Of a DNA stretch of 64,000 bases, positions 35,848-45,301 are shown one piece after another (within the stretch, counting starts at the first letter, position 1; each line of letters opens with the position of its first letter). The notes under the pieces are model-generated. The model made no database searches. It was not told the origin of the DNA and saw only the letters and a program-made list of their open reading frames with translations. A program made the translations under genes and the position numbers. Source of the stretch: Oleispirillum sp963668495 (lineage in GTDB: Bacteria; Pseudomonadota; Alphaproteobacteria; Rhodospirillales; Rhodospirillaceae); the NCBI GenBank assembly GCA_963668495.1, contig OY764545.1:1178001-1242000 (forward strand). The letters are read 5' to 3'.

Positions 35848-37358
35848 CCCAGCATCTCCTCAAGGTCTTGCATGTCTTGAGCGATATCGGCGTGAAGGGC
35901 CTTCATACGAGCAAGGATTTCCTGCGGTGGATCGTATTCTTCTTCCTCGTACACCACTTCTTTGTAACGGCTGAGGGAGAGGTCGTATTTTTTGGCCTTG
36001 ATCTCCTCGGCTGACACAAAGAACGCTTTGCTGCTTTTATCTGTATCGTTCTGTGGATCGCGCTCTTGCCAGCGTTTCAAGCAGTCGGGTAGATCGTTCT
36101 CTGCCACTTTCTCCCGCTTATCATCAAGACTGAAACCATCGGCCTGCACATCATAGAAAAACACGTTGTCCGTCTGACCGCCTTTGGTGAAAACCAAGAT
36201 AGCAGTGGAAACACCTGCGTAGGGCTTGAACACACCAGACGGCAGCGAGATCACAGCCTCCAGCTGGTTTTGCTCGATCAGCATTTGCCGCAAAGCCTGA
36301 TGCGCCTTGGAAGAGCCAAACAATACACCATCTGGCACAATGGTTGCTGACCGTCCGCCCAATTTCAGCATCCGCAGGATCAGAACGAGAAACAGCAGTT
36401 CCGTCTTTTTAGTTTTGACGTTGGCCAGCAAGCTAGGGTGGACATCATCGTAATCGAGGCTGCCCTTAAACGGTGGGTTGGCAAGGACCACATCCAGACT
36501 GTCATTGGCAAACTGCGGGAAACGATCCGGGAAGTTGTTGGCCAGCGTATCTTGATAGTGAATATCCGGCGCATCCACACCATGCAGTAACAGATTCATG
36601 GCGGCAATGCGCAGCATGGTGGCATCAAAGTCAAAACCATGAAACATGCCCCGGCGCATATGCTCCCGCGCCTCGTCACTCAGCAAGTCCCCGGTGTAGG
36701 TGGTTTCATCGGTCACTTCGTCAACGATAACACCCTCCGGTGAGGTGTTCTTCCTCACCAGGTACTTGGCAACCTCCACCAAGAAACCAGCCGTGCCACA
36801 AGCCGGATCACCAACAGTTTCCATGGGTTGCGGCGCAACGATGTCGATCATCAGGTCAATGATATGACGCGGTGTGCGGAACTGACCGTTGATGCCTGCA
36901 GTGGTCAGTTTGCTCAACAGGTATTCGTACAGGTTGCCTTTGGTGTCTTCATCGCCCAGTGGCAGATCGTCGATCATCTCCACCGCCGAAACCAACAGGC
37001 TCGGCTTTTGGATCATCAACTGGGCATCTTTCATGTATTCGCCAAAGGTCGCCCCGTCGACCATGGTGGTCCTGAAGTGCGGGAAGACCCGATCCCGGAC
37101 CAGTGGCATCAGTTGCTCTGCGCCCATGTGACGAAAATTGGACCACCGCAGGTCTTGATCCTCTGGCCCGAATAGACGCGGGAAGTCCTTACCGGACAGG
37201 CGAGCCTTTTGCTCGTTCTTGATTTCGGTCATATCCAAGTGGCGGGCAAACATCAGGAAAGTGATCTGCTCGATCACCGTCAACGGATTGGCAATGCCGC
37301 CCGTCCAAAATTCGGTCCACAGTTTGTCGATACGACTGCGCAAATCACCTGTAATCAT
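35844..37358 (-). CDS. hsdM: Type I restriction-modification N6-adenine methyltransferase HsdM
   Basis: A 504-residue M subunit. It has the HsdM N-terminal helical domain (WTEFWTGGIANPLTVIEQIT), the SAM-binding segment VGDPACGTAGFLVEVAKYL, and the catalytic NPPF in VVLANPPFKGSLDYDD. It methylates adenine to protect host DNA and forms the M2S1 core with HsdS. Its ATG overlaps the hsdR stop (ATGA), and its stop overlaps the hsdS start. Confidence 0.95.
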   Translation of the reverse strand: MITGDLRSRIDKLWTEFWTGGIANPLTVIEQITFLMFARHLDMTEIKNEQKARLSGKDFPRLFGPEDQDLRWSNFRHMGAEQLMPLVRDRVFPHFRTTMVDGATFGEYMKDAQLMIQKPSLLVSAVEMIDDLPLGDEDTKGNLYEYLLSKLTTAGINGQFRTPRHIIDLMIDIVAPQPMETVGDPACGTAGFLVEVAKYLVRKNTSPEGVIVDEVTDETTYTGDLLSDEAREHMRRGMFHGFDFDATMLRIAAMNLLLHGVDAPDIHYQDTLANNFPDRFPQFANDSLDVVLANPPFKGSLDYDDVHPSLLANVKTKKTELLFLVLILRMLKLGGRSATIVPDGVLFGSSKAHQALRQMLIEQNQLEAVISLPSGVFKPYAGVSTAILVFTKGGQTDNVFFYDVQADGFSLDDKREKVAENDLPDCLKRWQERDPQNDTDKSSKAFFVSAEEIKAKKYDLSLSRYKEVVYEEEEYDPPQEILARMKALHADIAQDMQDLEEMLG

Positions 37359-40300
37359 TGGAGGGTACTTTCATCACTACTACTGTTGAGGTTGCCTTGC
37401 GGCTTAAACGTTTTGACAACGTTCAGCAAGTCCTGACGTTGTTCATCGTTCGGGAATAGACCAAATACGCCCAGTTGATCCAGTTTAGTGAACGGAGAGT
37501 CAACCAGCTGCTCAACCTCAACACTGCCGTTCTGGGCAATCAAGCGTTCCAGAAGGCGTAAAAACTGGGTTTGCTTGGCGCTGAGCGAAGGGTTGCGATG
37601 GACAAACTCCTGGAACCGATCCCGCACCGCGTCCACATCCATGCCAATGATGTTACGGATAATCAGGTCCAGATGATCAGCTAGATCCGGGTAGAACTCC
37701 CGCAGAATATTCAAATCCACATCCGGGTGTTCGGTCAAAACCATGGAGATCAAACGATCAAGGTCGGTTTGTGATACGGGTTGCCCTGCCCGGATCTTCT
37801 GCAAAGTCGGATCTTTATCAAACAGCGCGCTCAGGGCTTCTTCTACCCGTTTGCGGTAAACAGCCTGATCAATGGAGATGAGCCCTGTTGTCGTCTGTCC
37901 TGTTCGGATGCCATCCGGGTCTTCCTCAATATCGATAACCTTTGGCGTGATGGGTTTTGCCGAAGATGTGTCCTGATACTGCATAATGGATCGCAGCTCT
38001 GTCCGTACGTTTTCCAGCTGTGCCAGCGAAACCGCAGCCCAGAACGGGCCAGACTTCACTTGCTTGATGGTTTCCGCTTTGGCCTTGACCTGATTGAGGT
38101 TCATACGCAAGCGGTTGACAGCGTTCAGCAGATCGCCCTTAAGACCCTCAAAGGCTTGTGTTTGCTGGATCAGGGCGGTTTGCATCTGGGTCATCAAAAG
38201 GTCAAAACCATAGGCGTCGCTTTGTCCACGGATATTGATCCACTGCGTCAGGGGGCTGATCTCTGCCCGTAGGGCCTGCACAGTCATGGGGTCAAATCGC
38301 TCGATCACGCCTTGTTGTTGGATGGTTAGGACTTCCTGCCACTTTTCCCGCACAGCAATACTATCCGCAGGCAGACTGTTAACGTCCTGCTCCAGCAGCT
38401 TTACCGTGTTGTTGAAAGAGTCCAGTTCCGGTGCGTTCAGGGCGGCCTCAGCCAAATCAATCCGTGCGTTGAACAGGCGTTGCATCAAAGACGTTGGGGC
38501 TGATGGTTCGGCTTCCGGCTTGTTCTGCTCGAAGTACTCGAAATTTGCCCAATGGTCAAAAATGCGGAATACGGACTTATCAAGTCCCGGACCAAACAAA
38601 TCTTCACATAGGCGAGTGCCACGTCCGATCATCTGCCAGAACTTGACCTTGGACTTCACAGGCTTGGCAAAGACCAGGTTGACCACTTCCGGTACATCAA
38701 TGCCCGTATCCAGCATGTCCACGGAGATCGCGATGGTCAGATCCTTGTTGTTGCCATCACCTTTGAAATCATCAATCAGCTGCTCTGCACGAGGATCATG
38801 ATTATCGATGACCTGACAGAACTTACCGCCATACTGCGGGTAGAGTTCGTTGAATAACTTCTCCAGTATCTTGGCATGGGTATGCCTGCGGGCAAAAATG
38901 ATGGTTTTCCCAGGAAGTTGTCCGCTGGCGTCGCGGATACCATTTTCCATCAGGTTACGGATGATGTGGCGACCCGTGTCTTTATTGAATACTTTGTTGT
39001 CAACTTCATTGGCCTCATGGTCCAAATCTTCATCGGCTTCGCCATCTTCCTCAAGCTGTGCCTTTTGCTCATCGGTCAGGTCTTTGTAGTGGATGCCATC
39101 ACGCAGGAATTTGGTGGTGTGGGTGAAAACCTCATAGGGCACCAGCCACTCGTCCTTAACCGCATCTTCCAATGCGTAAAAGGCGGTGGGGTCCTGATTA
39201 CTACAACCAAACAAACCATATGTATTGCGAGAGATGAACTCGACAGGGGTTGCCGTCAGGCCAACCTGAAGCGCATCGAAATATTGGAAAATCTGACGGT
39301 AGCGATTGTAGATGCTGCGGTGGCTCTCATCGGCAATAACCAGATCAAAGAACCCCACATCAAACGCCTGAAAGATCGACTGCATGGCCGGATATGTGGC
39401 GACAAAGATGCGGCTCGTGTTGTCGTTTACAGACCTGCGCGAGACCACAGTCAGCGGTTCGCTCATGTTGTCGTTGAAAGCGTTCTTGGCCTGCTTCACC
39501 AATTCCTTACGATCACAGAGGAACAGAATACGTTTTGCCCAGTTTGCCCGCACCAACAAGTCCGTTAATGCAATGGCAACGCGGGTTTTCCCTGTGCCTG
39601 TGGCCTGAACGATCAAAGCTTTTCTGTGCTTGCTGCTGAAATTCTCACAGACGCGCTTGATGGTTTCGACTTGGTAGATCCGCCCGGCGATTTCTGCTTT
39701 TGGCGTGAAGGTATCAAGCTGCGCCTTATTGCTGCGCTGAAACTTGGCAAGATTGTGTAGGCTAGACTTGGAATAGAAGCCGAACAAAGGACGCGGAGGA
39801 TAGCCCTGCGCATCATCCCAGATCCAAGTGTTGTAACCGTTGGTGTAAAAGATGACTGGGCGAAAGCCGTAGGTTTTCTCTAATCCCTCGGCATACAGCT
39901 CTGCTTGTTTACGGCCTTTCTCCTCGGACACGGATGTTTTCTTGGCCTCGATCACAGCCAGCGGCAAACCATCATCATCCCACAGCACGTAGTCGATATA
40001 GCCAATGCCCGTTGGATTGGGCTGGTGTTCGACTTTTTGCTCCAGCGTAACTTGATCCGGCTTATTGATATCCCATCCAGCCTCTGCCAGCGCCACGTCA
40101 ATCAAACGCTTACGGGTTGTGGCTTCATCATACTGGAGTGCATCAGCAACCATCTGACTTTTGGCGGTGGTTTCGGCTTCAACAGCTAAGGCTTCATAAT
40201 CTGCTTTGACCTTTTCAAGTGCAGCCAGTGCTTCCTCTAACCTAGCTTCGGTTGCCTTTTGCTCTTCAACGGCAGTGACCGCCTCGGCCTGCTGGTCTTT

Positions 40301-40711
40301 CGGCTGCTGGAATTTTGCAATGTCTCGCGGTTGTTGCCCTAGGCACCGCACAGCAAACCAGGCTGACGCCTCGAACAGCTCCTGAACAATCCAAAGGGCA
40401 GCTTGCGTTTCAACAGTCCCACCGTGGGCGGCCTTGTTGCCCTCTTTACGGGCGGCATGGAGTTTGTTGCGGATGACCGGGGGAACTGCGCTTTCAAAAG
40501 GCTTGGTGCGGAGGAGTTCGTCGAAAGTTGCACCTTGCGCCTTTTCGAGTCTCAGTTCCCAGTAGATGGCTTTGGTCAACTGTTCGGCAAGGGTGCGTAG
40601 TTTAACAAGGGCGCTAGCGGGATCTGCGTGGGCGTACTGTTCAGCAAAGCCGCCCAAATCAGCCAAGATCGGGCGATCCTTACGCAGGATCTCGAAATTC
40701 ACAGACTCCAT
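37355..40711 (-). CDS. hsdR: Type I restriction enzyme R subunit HsdR
   Basis: A protein of 1118 residues and first gene of the five-gene operon. A DUF4145-like N-terminus is followed by a coiled coil, then the nuclease core with IDYVLWDDDGLPLAVIEAKK (PD-(D/E)XK). The SF2 helicase motor has Walker A in VQATGTGKTRVA (about residue 370), DESH in VIADESHRSIYN, and motif VI in QMIGRGTRLCED. It translocates and cuts unmodified DNA. It reads hsdR-hsdM-hsdS rather than the more common R-separate arrangement, and each junction overlaps. The ATG at 40711 has GGGGGA just upstream. Confidence 0.94.
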   Translation of the reverse strand: MESVNFEILRKDRPILADLGGFAEQYAHADPASALVKLRTLAEQLTKAIYWELRLEKAQGATFDELLRTKPFESAVPPVIRNKLHAARKEGNKAAHGGTVETQAALWIVQELFEASAWFAVRCLGQQPRDIAKFQQPKDQQAEAVTAVEEQKATEARLEEALAALEKVKADYEALAVEAETTAKSQMVADALQYDEATTRKRLIDVALAEAGWDINKPDQVTLEQKVEHQPNPTGIGYIDYVLWDDDGLPLAVIEAKKTSVSEEKGRKQAELYAEGLEKTYGFRPVIFYTNGYNTWIWDDAQGYPPRPLFGFYSKSSLHNLAKFQRSNKAQLDTFTPKAEIAGRIYQVETIKRVCENFSSKHRKALIVQATGTGKTRVAIALTDLLVRANWAKRILFLCDRKELVKQAKNAFNDNMSEPLTVVSRRSVNDNTSRIFVATYPAMQSIFQAFDVGFFDLVIADESHRSIYNRYRQIFQYFDALQVGLTATPVEFISRNTYGLFGCSNQDPTAFYALEDAVKDEWLVPYEVFTHTTKFLRDGIHYKDLTDEQKAQLEEDGEADEDLDHEANEVDNKVFNKDTGRHIIRNLMENGIRDASGQLPGKTIIFARRHTHAKILEKLFNELYPQYGGKFCQVIDNHDPRAEQLIDDFKGDGNNKDLTIAISVDMLDTGIDVPEVVNLVFAKPVKSKVKFWQMIGRGTRLCEDLFGPGLDKSVFRIFDHWANFEYFEQNKPEAEPSAPTSLMQRLFNARIDLAEAALNAPELDSFNNTVKLLEQDVNSLPADSIAVREKWQEVLTIQQQGVIERFDPMTVQALRAEISPLTQWINIRGQSDAYGFDLLMTQMQTALIQQTQAFEGLKGDLLNAVNRLRMNLNQVKAKAETIKQVKSGPFWAAVSLAQLENVRTELRSIMQYQDTSSAKPITPKVIDIEEDPDGIRTGQTTTGLISIDQAVYRKRVEEALSALFDKDPTLQKIRAGQPVSQTDLDRLISMVLTEHPDVDLNILREFYPDLADHLDLIIRNIIGMDVDAVRDRFQEFVHRNPSLSAKQTQFLRLLERLIAQNGSVEVEQLVDSPFTKLDQLGVFGLFPNDEQRQDLLNVVKTFKPQGNLNSSSDESTLQ

Positions 40712-40913
40712 CACATCCCCCAGCAGACAAACTTAATACGGCAGACTATCACCAAACTCAGTGGTTGTGAAACGTCTTAGAATGCATGTGCTTAGCCGAC
40801 ATTCATCCCATTACAGATAGATATTACTACCCTGAAGGCGCTGGAGGTTTGGCTTTGGCGTCGTGATGCCCTTTCTGGCGGAGGCCGGGAAGGGCTTTTA
40901 TATGGAGGCTGTA

Positions 40914-41000
40914 ATGGCGATGATGTCCATCCCGACGGCTCTGGTATTGGCGAAGCTGGTGCTGGAAGCCGCCGAAGAACTTACCAAAGACGATATCTAA
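40914..41000 (+). CDS. Very small possible protein upstream of the CobS-like gene
   Basis: A 28-residue frame, MAMMSIPTALVLAKLVLEAAEE followed by LTKDDI, with an excellent GGAGG five bases before the ATG and a strong terminator nine bases after the stop. The frame is open back to 40866 (44 residues). The hydrophobic first half and acidic end suggest a membrane-associated or partner-binding microprotein. Nothing I recognise. It is divergent from hsdR and precedes the CobS-like gene. Confidence 0.45.
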   Translation: MAMMSIPTALVLAKLVLEAAEELTKDDI

Positions 41001-41008
41001 TCTACCGC

Positions 41009-41044
41009 ACCCTCGGCCATATGGCCGGGGGTGCTAGCTTTTTT
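41009..41044 (+). terminator. Intrinsic terminator before the CobS-like gene
   Basis: CCCTCGGCC and GGCCGGGGG flank a four-base loop, followed by GCTAGCTTTTTT. It separates the microprotein from the downstream AAA ATPase, which has its own AGGAGG. Confidence 0.72.
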
Positions 41045-41067
41045 GCACAAATTAATAGGAGGCCAAT

Positions 41068-42078
41068 ATGGCTGAAGATAAACCCACCGCCATCACGGCG
41101 GAGGATGAATTGACGCGCCTGCAACCCATGGATATGGATGCAGGTGTTTTGTTTAGCGGGCAAACATCGGGTCGCATGATTAAGGGCTATGACCGTGTCT
41201 GCACTTACACCCCGGCGGTGGATCTCAACTATGTATTTCACGACACCATGAGGGAAATTGTGGTGTGGCTGATGTCGCCGTCAGATCCGCTGTATGTGTT
41301 CGGACCAACTGGCTCCGGCAAGACCAGTTTGATCCGTCAGTTGGCTGCCAAGCTGAATTACCCGGTGTTTGACGTTACCGGACATGGTCGATTGGAGTTT
41401 GCCGATCTGGTTGGCCACATGACCGTTATCGACGGTTCCATGCGCTTTGAACATGGACCGTTAGCCTTGGCTATGAATCACGGCGGATTGTTCTTATTGA
41501 ATGAAATCGACCTACTGGATCCGGCGACACTGACTGGCCTCAATGGTGTGCTCGACGGCGATCCGTTGTGCATTCCGGAAAATGGCGGTGAGGTGATCAA
41601 GCCGCATCCCATGTTCCGCCTAGTCGCCACCGCCAATACCAATGGCGCGTCAGATATCTCGGGCATGTATCAGGGAACACTACGCCAGAACCTCGCCTTC
41701 ATGGATCGGTTCTGGCTGTGTGAAGTCGGCTATCCTGAACCGGATACCGAGCTTACCTTGTTAGAGAAAGTCGCCGGCGATCTACCGTCTGAGATTCGCT
41801 CTCGTATGGTCGATTACGCCAACGAAGTGCGGGAGCAGTTCATTGGTAATGGCGACACCCTCAGCTTTGCCGACCGTATCGAAGTCACGTTTTCCACTCG
41901 TACCCTACTGCGTTGGGCCGACCTAACCCTACGCTTCCAACCTTTGTCGTTACAGGGGATTTCCCCTGTGACCTATGCACTGGATCGTGCGTTAGGTTTT
42001 CGTGCCTCACCTGAAACTCGCGCCATGCTGAACGAGTTGGCACAGCGCATCTTTAGCACATCCAGCGAACCTGACTAA
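41068..42078 (+). CDS. CobS/MoxR-like AAA+ ATPase
   Basis: A 336-residue AAA+ ATPase. The Walker A motif is GPTGSGKTS (79-87), the Walker B region GGLFLLNEIDLLDPATL, and sensor 1 lies in LVATANTNGASD. The closest families are CobS and the MoxR/NorQ ATPases that act with VWA partners. No cobalamin genes are nearby. The DUF3150 and CobT-like VWA genes follow on the same strand, a trio common in ICEs, phages and satellites, where it is of unknown function. It starts at ATG with AGGAGG. Confidence 0.9.
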   Translation: MAEDKPTAITAEDELTRLQPMDMDAGVLFSGQTSGRMIKGYDRVCTYTPAVDLNYVFHDTMREIVVWLMSPSDPLYVFGPTGSGKTSLIRQLAAKLNYPVFDVTGHGRLEFADLVGHMTVIDGSMRFEHGPLALAMNHGGLFLLNEIDLLDPATLTGLNGVLDGDPLCIPENGGEVIKPHPMFRLVATANTNGASDISGMYQGTLRQNLAFMDRFWLCEVGYPEPDTELTLLEKVAGDLPSEIRSRMVDYANEVREQFIGNGDTLSFADRIEVTFSTRTLLRWADLTLRFQPLSLQGISPVTYALDRALGFRASPETRAMLNELAQRIFSTSSEPD

Positions 42079-42160
42079 CTCCCTACTCATAATCTGCACA
42101 GAACCCGCCGTCTCTTTCTGAGTGCGGCATTTTTTGTGCCTGCATCAAAGGACCATATTC

Positions 42161-43114
42161 ATGACTACCGACATTACCGTTCTCAAAAGCCTGATCGCTC
42201 TGCGTTTGGACATCAACATCTGGAGTGCTCGCAAGAAACTGACCGCTGCCGACTTTGGCGATGCCAACTTACCACCTGAAACCTTGGCCTCATTGGGCTT
42301 CAAGAAAATCTGCAGCCCTGATGACCTGAAGATCTTTGCAACATTAAAAGCTCGTGCGGTGAACATGCTCGACCGGATAGGTGTGCGGTTTCTCGGAGGC
42401 TGGGCTATCCCAGAAAGCCGCATTCAGGACGTCATGGATGATCTTGATCTGATCGCCATGGAGTTCGACAGCGCCAAGAACAACTTCCTGAATTCTTATC
42501 ACCAAGCGGTACGTGACTGGATTGATCAAAACCCCGGTTGGGAGACCATGATCACCAGCTCCATTGTGGATGTTGACACGGTGCGCAAACGCTTTGGCTT
42601 TCATTGGCAGATGTACCAAGTTGCCCCACCCAAGAAGTCCTCTGCAGCACATGGGCAAGGGCAGCTAGATGACGCGGTGACTGGTCTCGGCAACACGCTG
42701 TTTGCTGAGATTGCCAAAGCCGCCGACGAGGCCTGGACCAAATCCTACGCAGGGAAGACAGAGGTTGGTCAAAAGGCTCTGTCACCCTTGCGTACCATCC
42801 GCGACAAACTGGCCGGGCTTAGCTTTATCGAACCCCGCGTCATGCCCATGGTCAGCCTAATTGATGAAGGCCTGAAGCTGGCTCCCGGTCGCGGCGTCAT
42901 TCGCAATAGTGAGCTGCTGACTCTGCAAGGGCTGGTCTGTCTGCTGCGCGATCCAGCGGCCATGAGCGAACACGCTCAAGCGATCATCGACGGGCAAAGC
43001 TCCGTCGACATTTTGGGCGCTTTGCTGTCGCGACCGCAGAGCCCCGAACCCTCTGCCCCACAACCCACAACAGAAACCCCACCGCCGAGCCTCAATAGCC
43101 TCGGGCTCTGGTGA
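42161..43114 (+). CDS. DUF3150-domain protein
   Basis: A 317-residue protein with no signal peptide or membrane segment. It starts with a conserved LIALRLDINIWSARKKLTAA segment, has a helical middle with a PP hinge, and ends in a proline-rich tail (EPSAPQPTTETPPPSLNSLG). This is the DUF3150 family that typically sits between CobS-like ATPase and CobT-like VWA genes in mobile elements. The start at 42161 is chosen from the AAAGGA site and the family N-terminus. It is 15 bp from the VWA gene. Confidence 0.8.
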   Translation: MTTDITVLKSLIALRLDINIWSARKKLTAADFGDANLPPETLASLGFKKICSPDDLKIFATLKARAVNMLDRIGVRFLGGWAIPESRIQDVMDDLDLIAMEFDSAKNNFLNSYHQAVRDWIDQNPGWETMITSSIVDVDTVRKRFGFHWQMYQVAPPKKSSAAHGQGQLDDAVTGLGNTLFAEIAKAADEAWTKSYAGKTEVGQKALSPLRTIRDKLAGLSFIEPRVMPMVSLIDEGLKLAPGRGVIRNSELLTLQGLVCLLRDPAAMSEHAQAIIDGQSSVDILGALLSRPQSPEPSAPQPTTETPPPSLNSLGLW

Positions 43115-43129
43115 CAGGAGACGTGCAAC

Positions 43130-44692
43130 ATGAACACACAACTCATCATCCGGTGCTTATCTCTCTTGGCGAGCACATTGGGACGTAAATACGGTGTCAC
43201 TGTCGAGATCGGCGGTGCCCAAGCCTATACAGACGGCAAAACCATTCGCTTGCCAAGCTTGCCTGCCGAAGCAGACCAGACCTTCCTTGGCTTGGTCCGT
43301 GGGTATTTGGATCATGAAGCGGCACACGTTCGTTTCACCGACTTTGAATTGGTGCAATCCACCGACGCAACACCTCTATTGCATCATGTGTGGAATATCC
43401 TGGAAGACTGGCGCATAGAGCGGCAAATGGCAGTGGTCTTTCCTGGATGTGCCGATAACTTCAAATGGCTGATTTGGCATGTGTTCGGTACACCAACGCC
43501 GAGCCAATTCCCGATCATCGACTGGCTACTTCTAACCGTGCGGTCGTGGGCAGTGCCACAATTGCAGGATCAGGTTTCAAAGCTAGCTAAAATTCTGGAC
43601 GCACACTATCCCAACGTTCGTCAATCTTTGGAAGTTATTCTGGAAGATATGCTGCAAAATTGTCCCGATACGGCAGCGACGTTGAAGTATGCAACACAGA
43701 TCGTTGAGGCCTTAAAACAGCATGCACGTACTATCCCTCAGGAAGGGCAAAATCAGAGTTCCATTGAAGAAAACTCCCCCGCAAATAAGGGGCACCAGAA
43801 AGGAAAATCCAAACAAGCATCATTGCCTGTTCAATCCATCGAAGCCCATTTGTCCCTAGAGGAAGTTGACCTACCGCAGGACATAAGCAAGCAAGTGGCA
43901 AAAGTCTTAGGCGATTCAGCATCACAGCCCAACAGAATGGACGTGGCGGTAGAGAGCAACAAGGAGGTTAATGAACTCTCAGCCCAAACCATCCAAACGG
44001 CTCAGCGATACACGTCTGGCATGCGCCACCGTCTGCATGGACTGCTGCAATCGACACAACGGCGATATTACCAACCAGTGCGAATTGGCAAGGTTGCAAC
44101 TAAACTCCTGCATAGGATCGCGGTACAAAACCCGCACGTCTTCCAGCGGCAACAGAACCGACCGGCAATCAATACGGCGGTCCACATCCTTTTGGACGCC
44201 TCCAGTTCTATGCGCAAACGCATGGAGCTGGCAGCTGGAGCATGCTTCTCTGTTGCTCATGCCCTGCAGCATGCCGGGATCAATGTAGGCATCACCGCAT
44301 TCCCTGGCGGCATTGTTCGAGGACAAAACCTGCCAACGGTGACGCCTTTGCTCCGGCACGGAGATAGACTGACGGCGAAACTCCAGCCGAAAGCCGTTGG
44401 CTGCACGCCGTTGGCAGAGGCCTTATGGTGGCTGTTACCACAGCTGCAAGCCCAGCAGGAACGGCGCAAGCTTTTACTGATTATCACCGATGGCAAACCC
44501 GACGATATGGCGCAAGCTCGTCAGGCAATTGCCACCGCCATGGCGATGGGTGTCGAGGTTATCGGCCTTGGTATTCTGTCGCCCAATGTCCATGAGCTCC
44601 TGCCCGGTAGAGCGCAGGATATCACCGACCTACGTGACCTTGCCCCTGCCATGATCGGCATGCTGGAGCATAACCTCGTCCCGCACCACTAA
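43130..44692 (+). CDS. CobT-like VWA protein with an HEAAH motif
   Basis: A 520-residue protein. The N-terminal part carries GYLDHEAAHVRFTDFEL, with a HExxH-type site (His62-Glu63, His66). A low-complexity acidic middle follows. The C-terminal VWA domain has a MIDAS motif Asp356-Ala-Ser-Ser-Ser in VHILLDASSSM and a later LLIITDGKPDD. CobT-like proteins act with the CobS ATPase as a Mg-chelatase-type machine; here the substrate is unknown. It is the last gene of the AAA-DUF3150-VWA unit. Confidence 0.88.
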   Translation: MNTQLIIRCLSLLASTLGRKYGVTVEIGGAQAYTDGKTIRLPSLPAEADQTFLGLVRGYLDHEAAHVRFTDFELVQSTDATPLLHHVWNILEDWRIERQMAVVFPGCADNFKWLIWHVFGTPTPSQFPIIDWLLLTVRSWAVPQLQDQVSKLAKILDAHYPNVRQSLEVILEDMLQNCPDTAATLKYATQIVEALKQHARTIPQEGQNQSSIEENSPANKGHQKGKSKQASLPVQSIEAHLSLEEVDLPQDISKQVAKVLGDSASQPNRMDVAVESNKEVNELSAQTIQTAQRYTSGMRHRLHGLLQSTQRRYYQPVRIGKVATKLLHRIAVQNPHVFQRQQNRPAINTAVHILLDASSSMRKRMELAAGACFSVAHALQHAGINVGITAFPGGIVRGQNLPTVTPLLRHGDRLTAKLQPKAVGCTPLAEALWWLLPQLQAQQERRKLLLIITDGKPDDMAQARQAIATAMAMGVEVIGLGILSPNVHELLPGRAQDITDLRDLAPAMIGMLEHNLVPHH

Positions 44693-44791
44693 CCCAAAGA
44701 CCCGCTTCATCGTGGGCCTTTGTTGTTATCAAATCACCAATCCTCAAAATCACATCAGCTCAATTTGACGCACACAAGAAAGGATAGCGAC

Positions 44792-45010
44792 ATGCCAGAA
44801 CATAAACACAACCTTGATCGGGCCGCATACACTGTTGCGGAAACTGCAAAGCTTATAGGCATTAGCAGAACCAAGCTGTACCAGCTGGTCAGTGAAGGCA
44901 AAATTCGCATGGCAAAGATCGGAAATGCATCCCGGTTCTTAACAGTAGACATCTGTGCATTTCTGGACAGCCTTATCGTCGAAGAAAAAGGCGAAACTGA
45001 ACATCCTTAA
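44792..45010 (+). CDS. Excisionase-family (MerR-type HTH) DNA-binding protein
   Basis: A 72-residue protein with the excisionase/AlpA-type winged helix: YTVAETAKLIGISRTKLYQL then VSEGKIRMAKIGNASRFLTV. The start at 44792 follows an AAAGGA site. Such proteins bend DNA at att sites or regulate element genes. It is a second candidate excisionase besides the AlpA-like gene at the right end (58158). Confidence 0.82.
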   Translation: MPEHKHNLDRAAYTVAETAKLIGISRTKLYQLVSEGKIRMAKIGNASRFLTVDICAFLDSLIVEEKGETEHP

Positions 45011-45301
45011 CAAGGATAGTGGCGGTTGAAATACCGCCACCATAACAATCTAAAACTATTTTTTTTAAGTTCTTACCATCTTCGTGCATGGCCAGAAAAG
45101 CGTCTTACTCCTGCCGTACAACTAAACCAAAGTAGCGAAGCTCCTCCAGTCTCTCTGCTTTAATTTTGTGAAAAAAGCTTTTCTCTTCAGTCGGTTATCA
45201 TTTTTCGAAAAAACTGCGCCAATCGCGCTGGAGAATTCATCTCAGGCGAGAGCTAATAAAGCTGATGTGTTCAATGCCAAATTTATGGAAAGGAATTCAT
45301 C
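45011..45301. other. Non-coding region with a hairpin
   Basis: A 291-bp gap. GTGGCGGT (45019-45026) pairs with ACCGCCAC (45033-45040) just after the excisionase stop, with a T-run only 20 bases later, so it is a weak terminator. The remainder probably holds the promoter of the small gene at 45302. No other feature is evident. Confidence 0.5.

Noticed and set aside
41068..44692. Reading the CobS/CobT-like genes as cobalamin biosynthesis
   Set aside because: No CobN or other cobalamin genes are present, the middle gene is DUF3150, and the N-terminus of the VWA protein differs from CobT.
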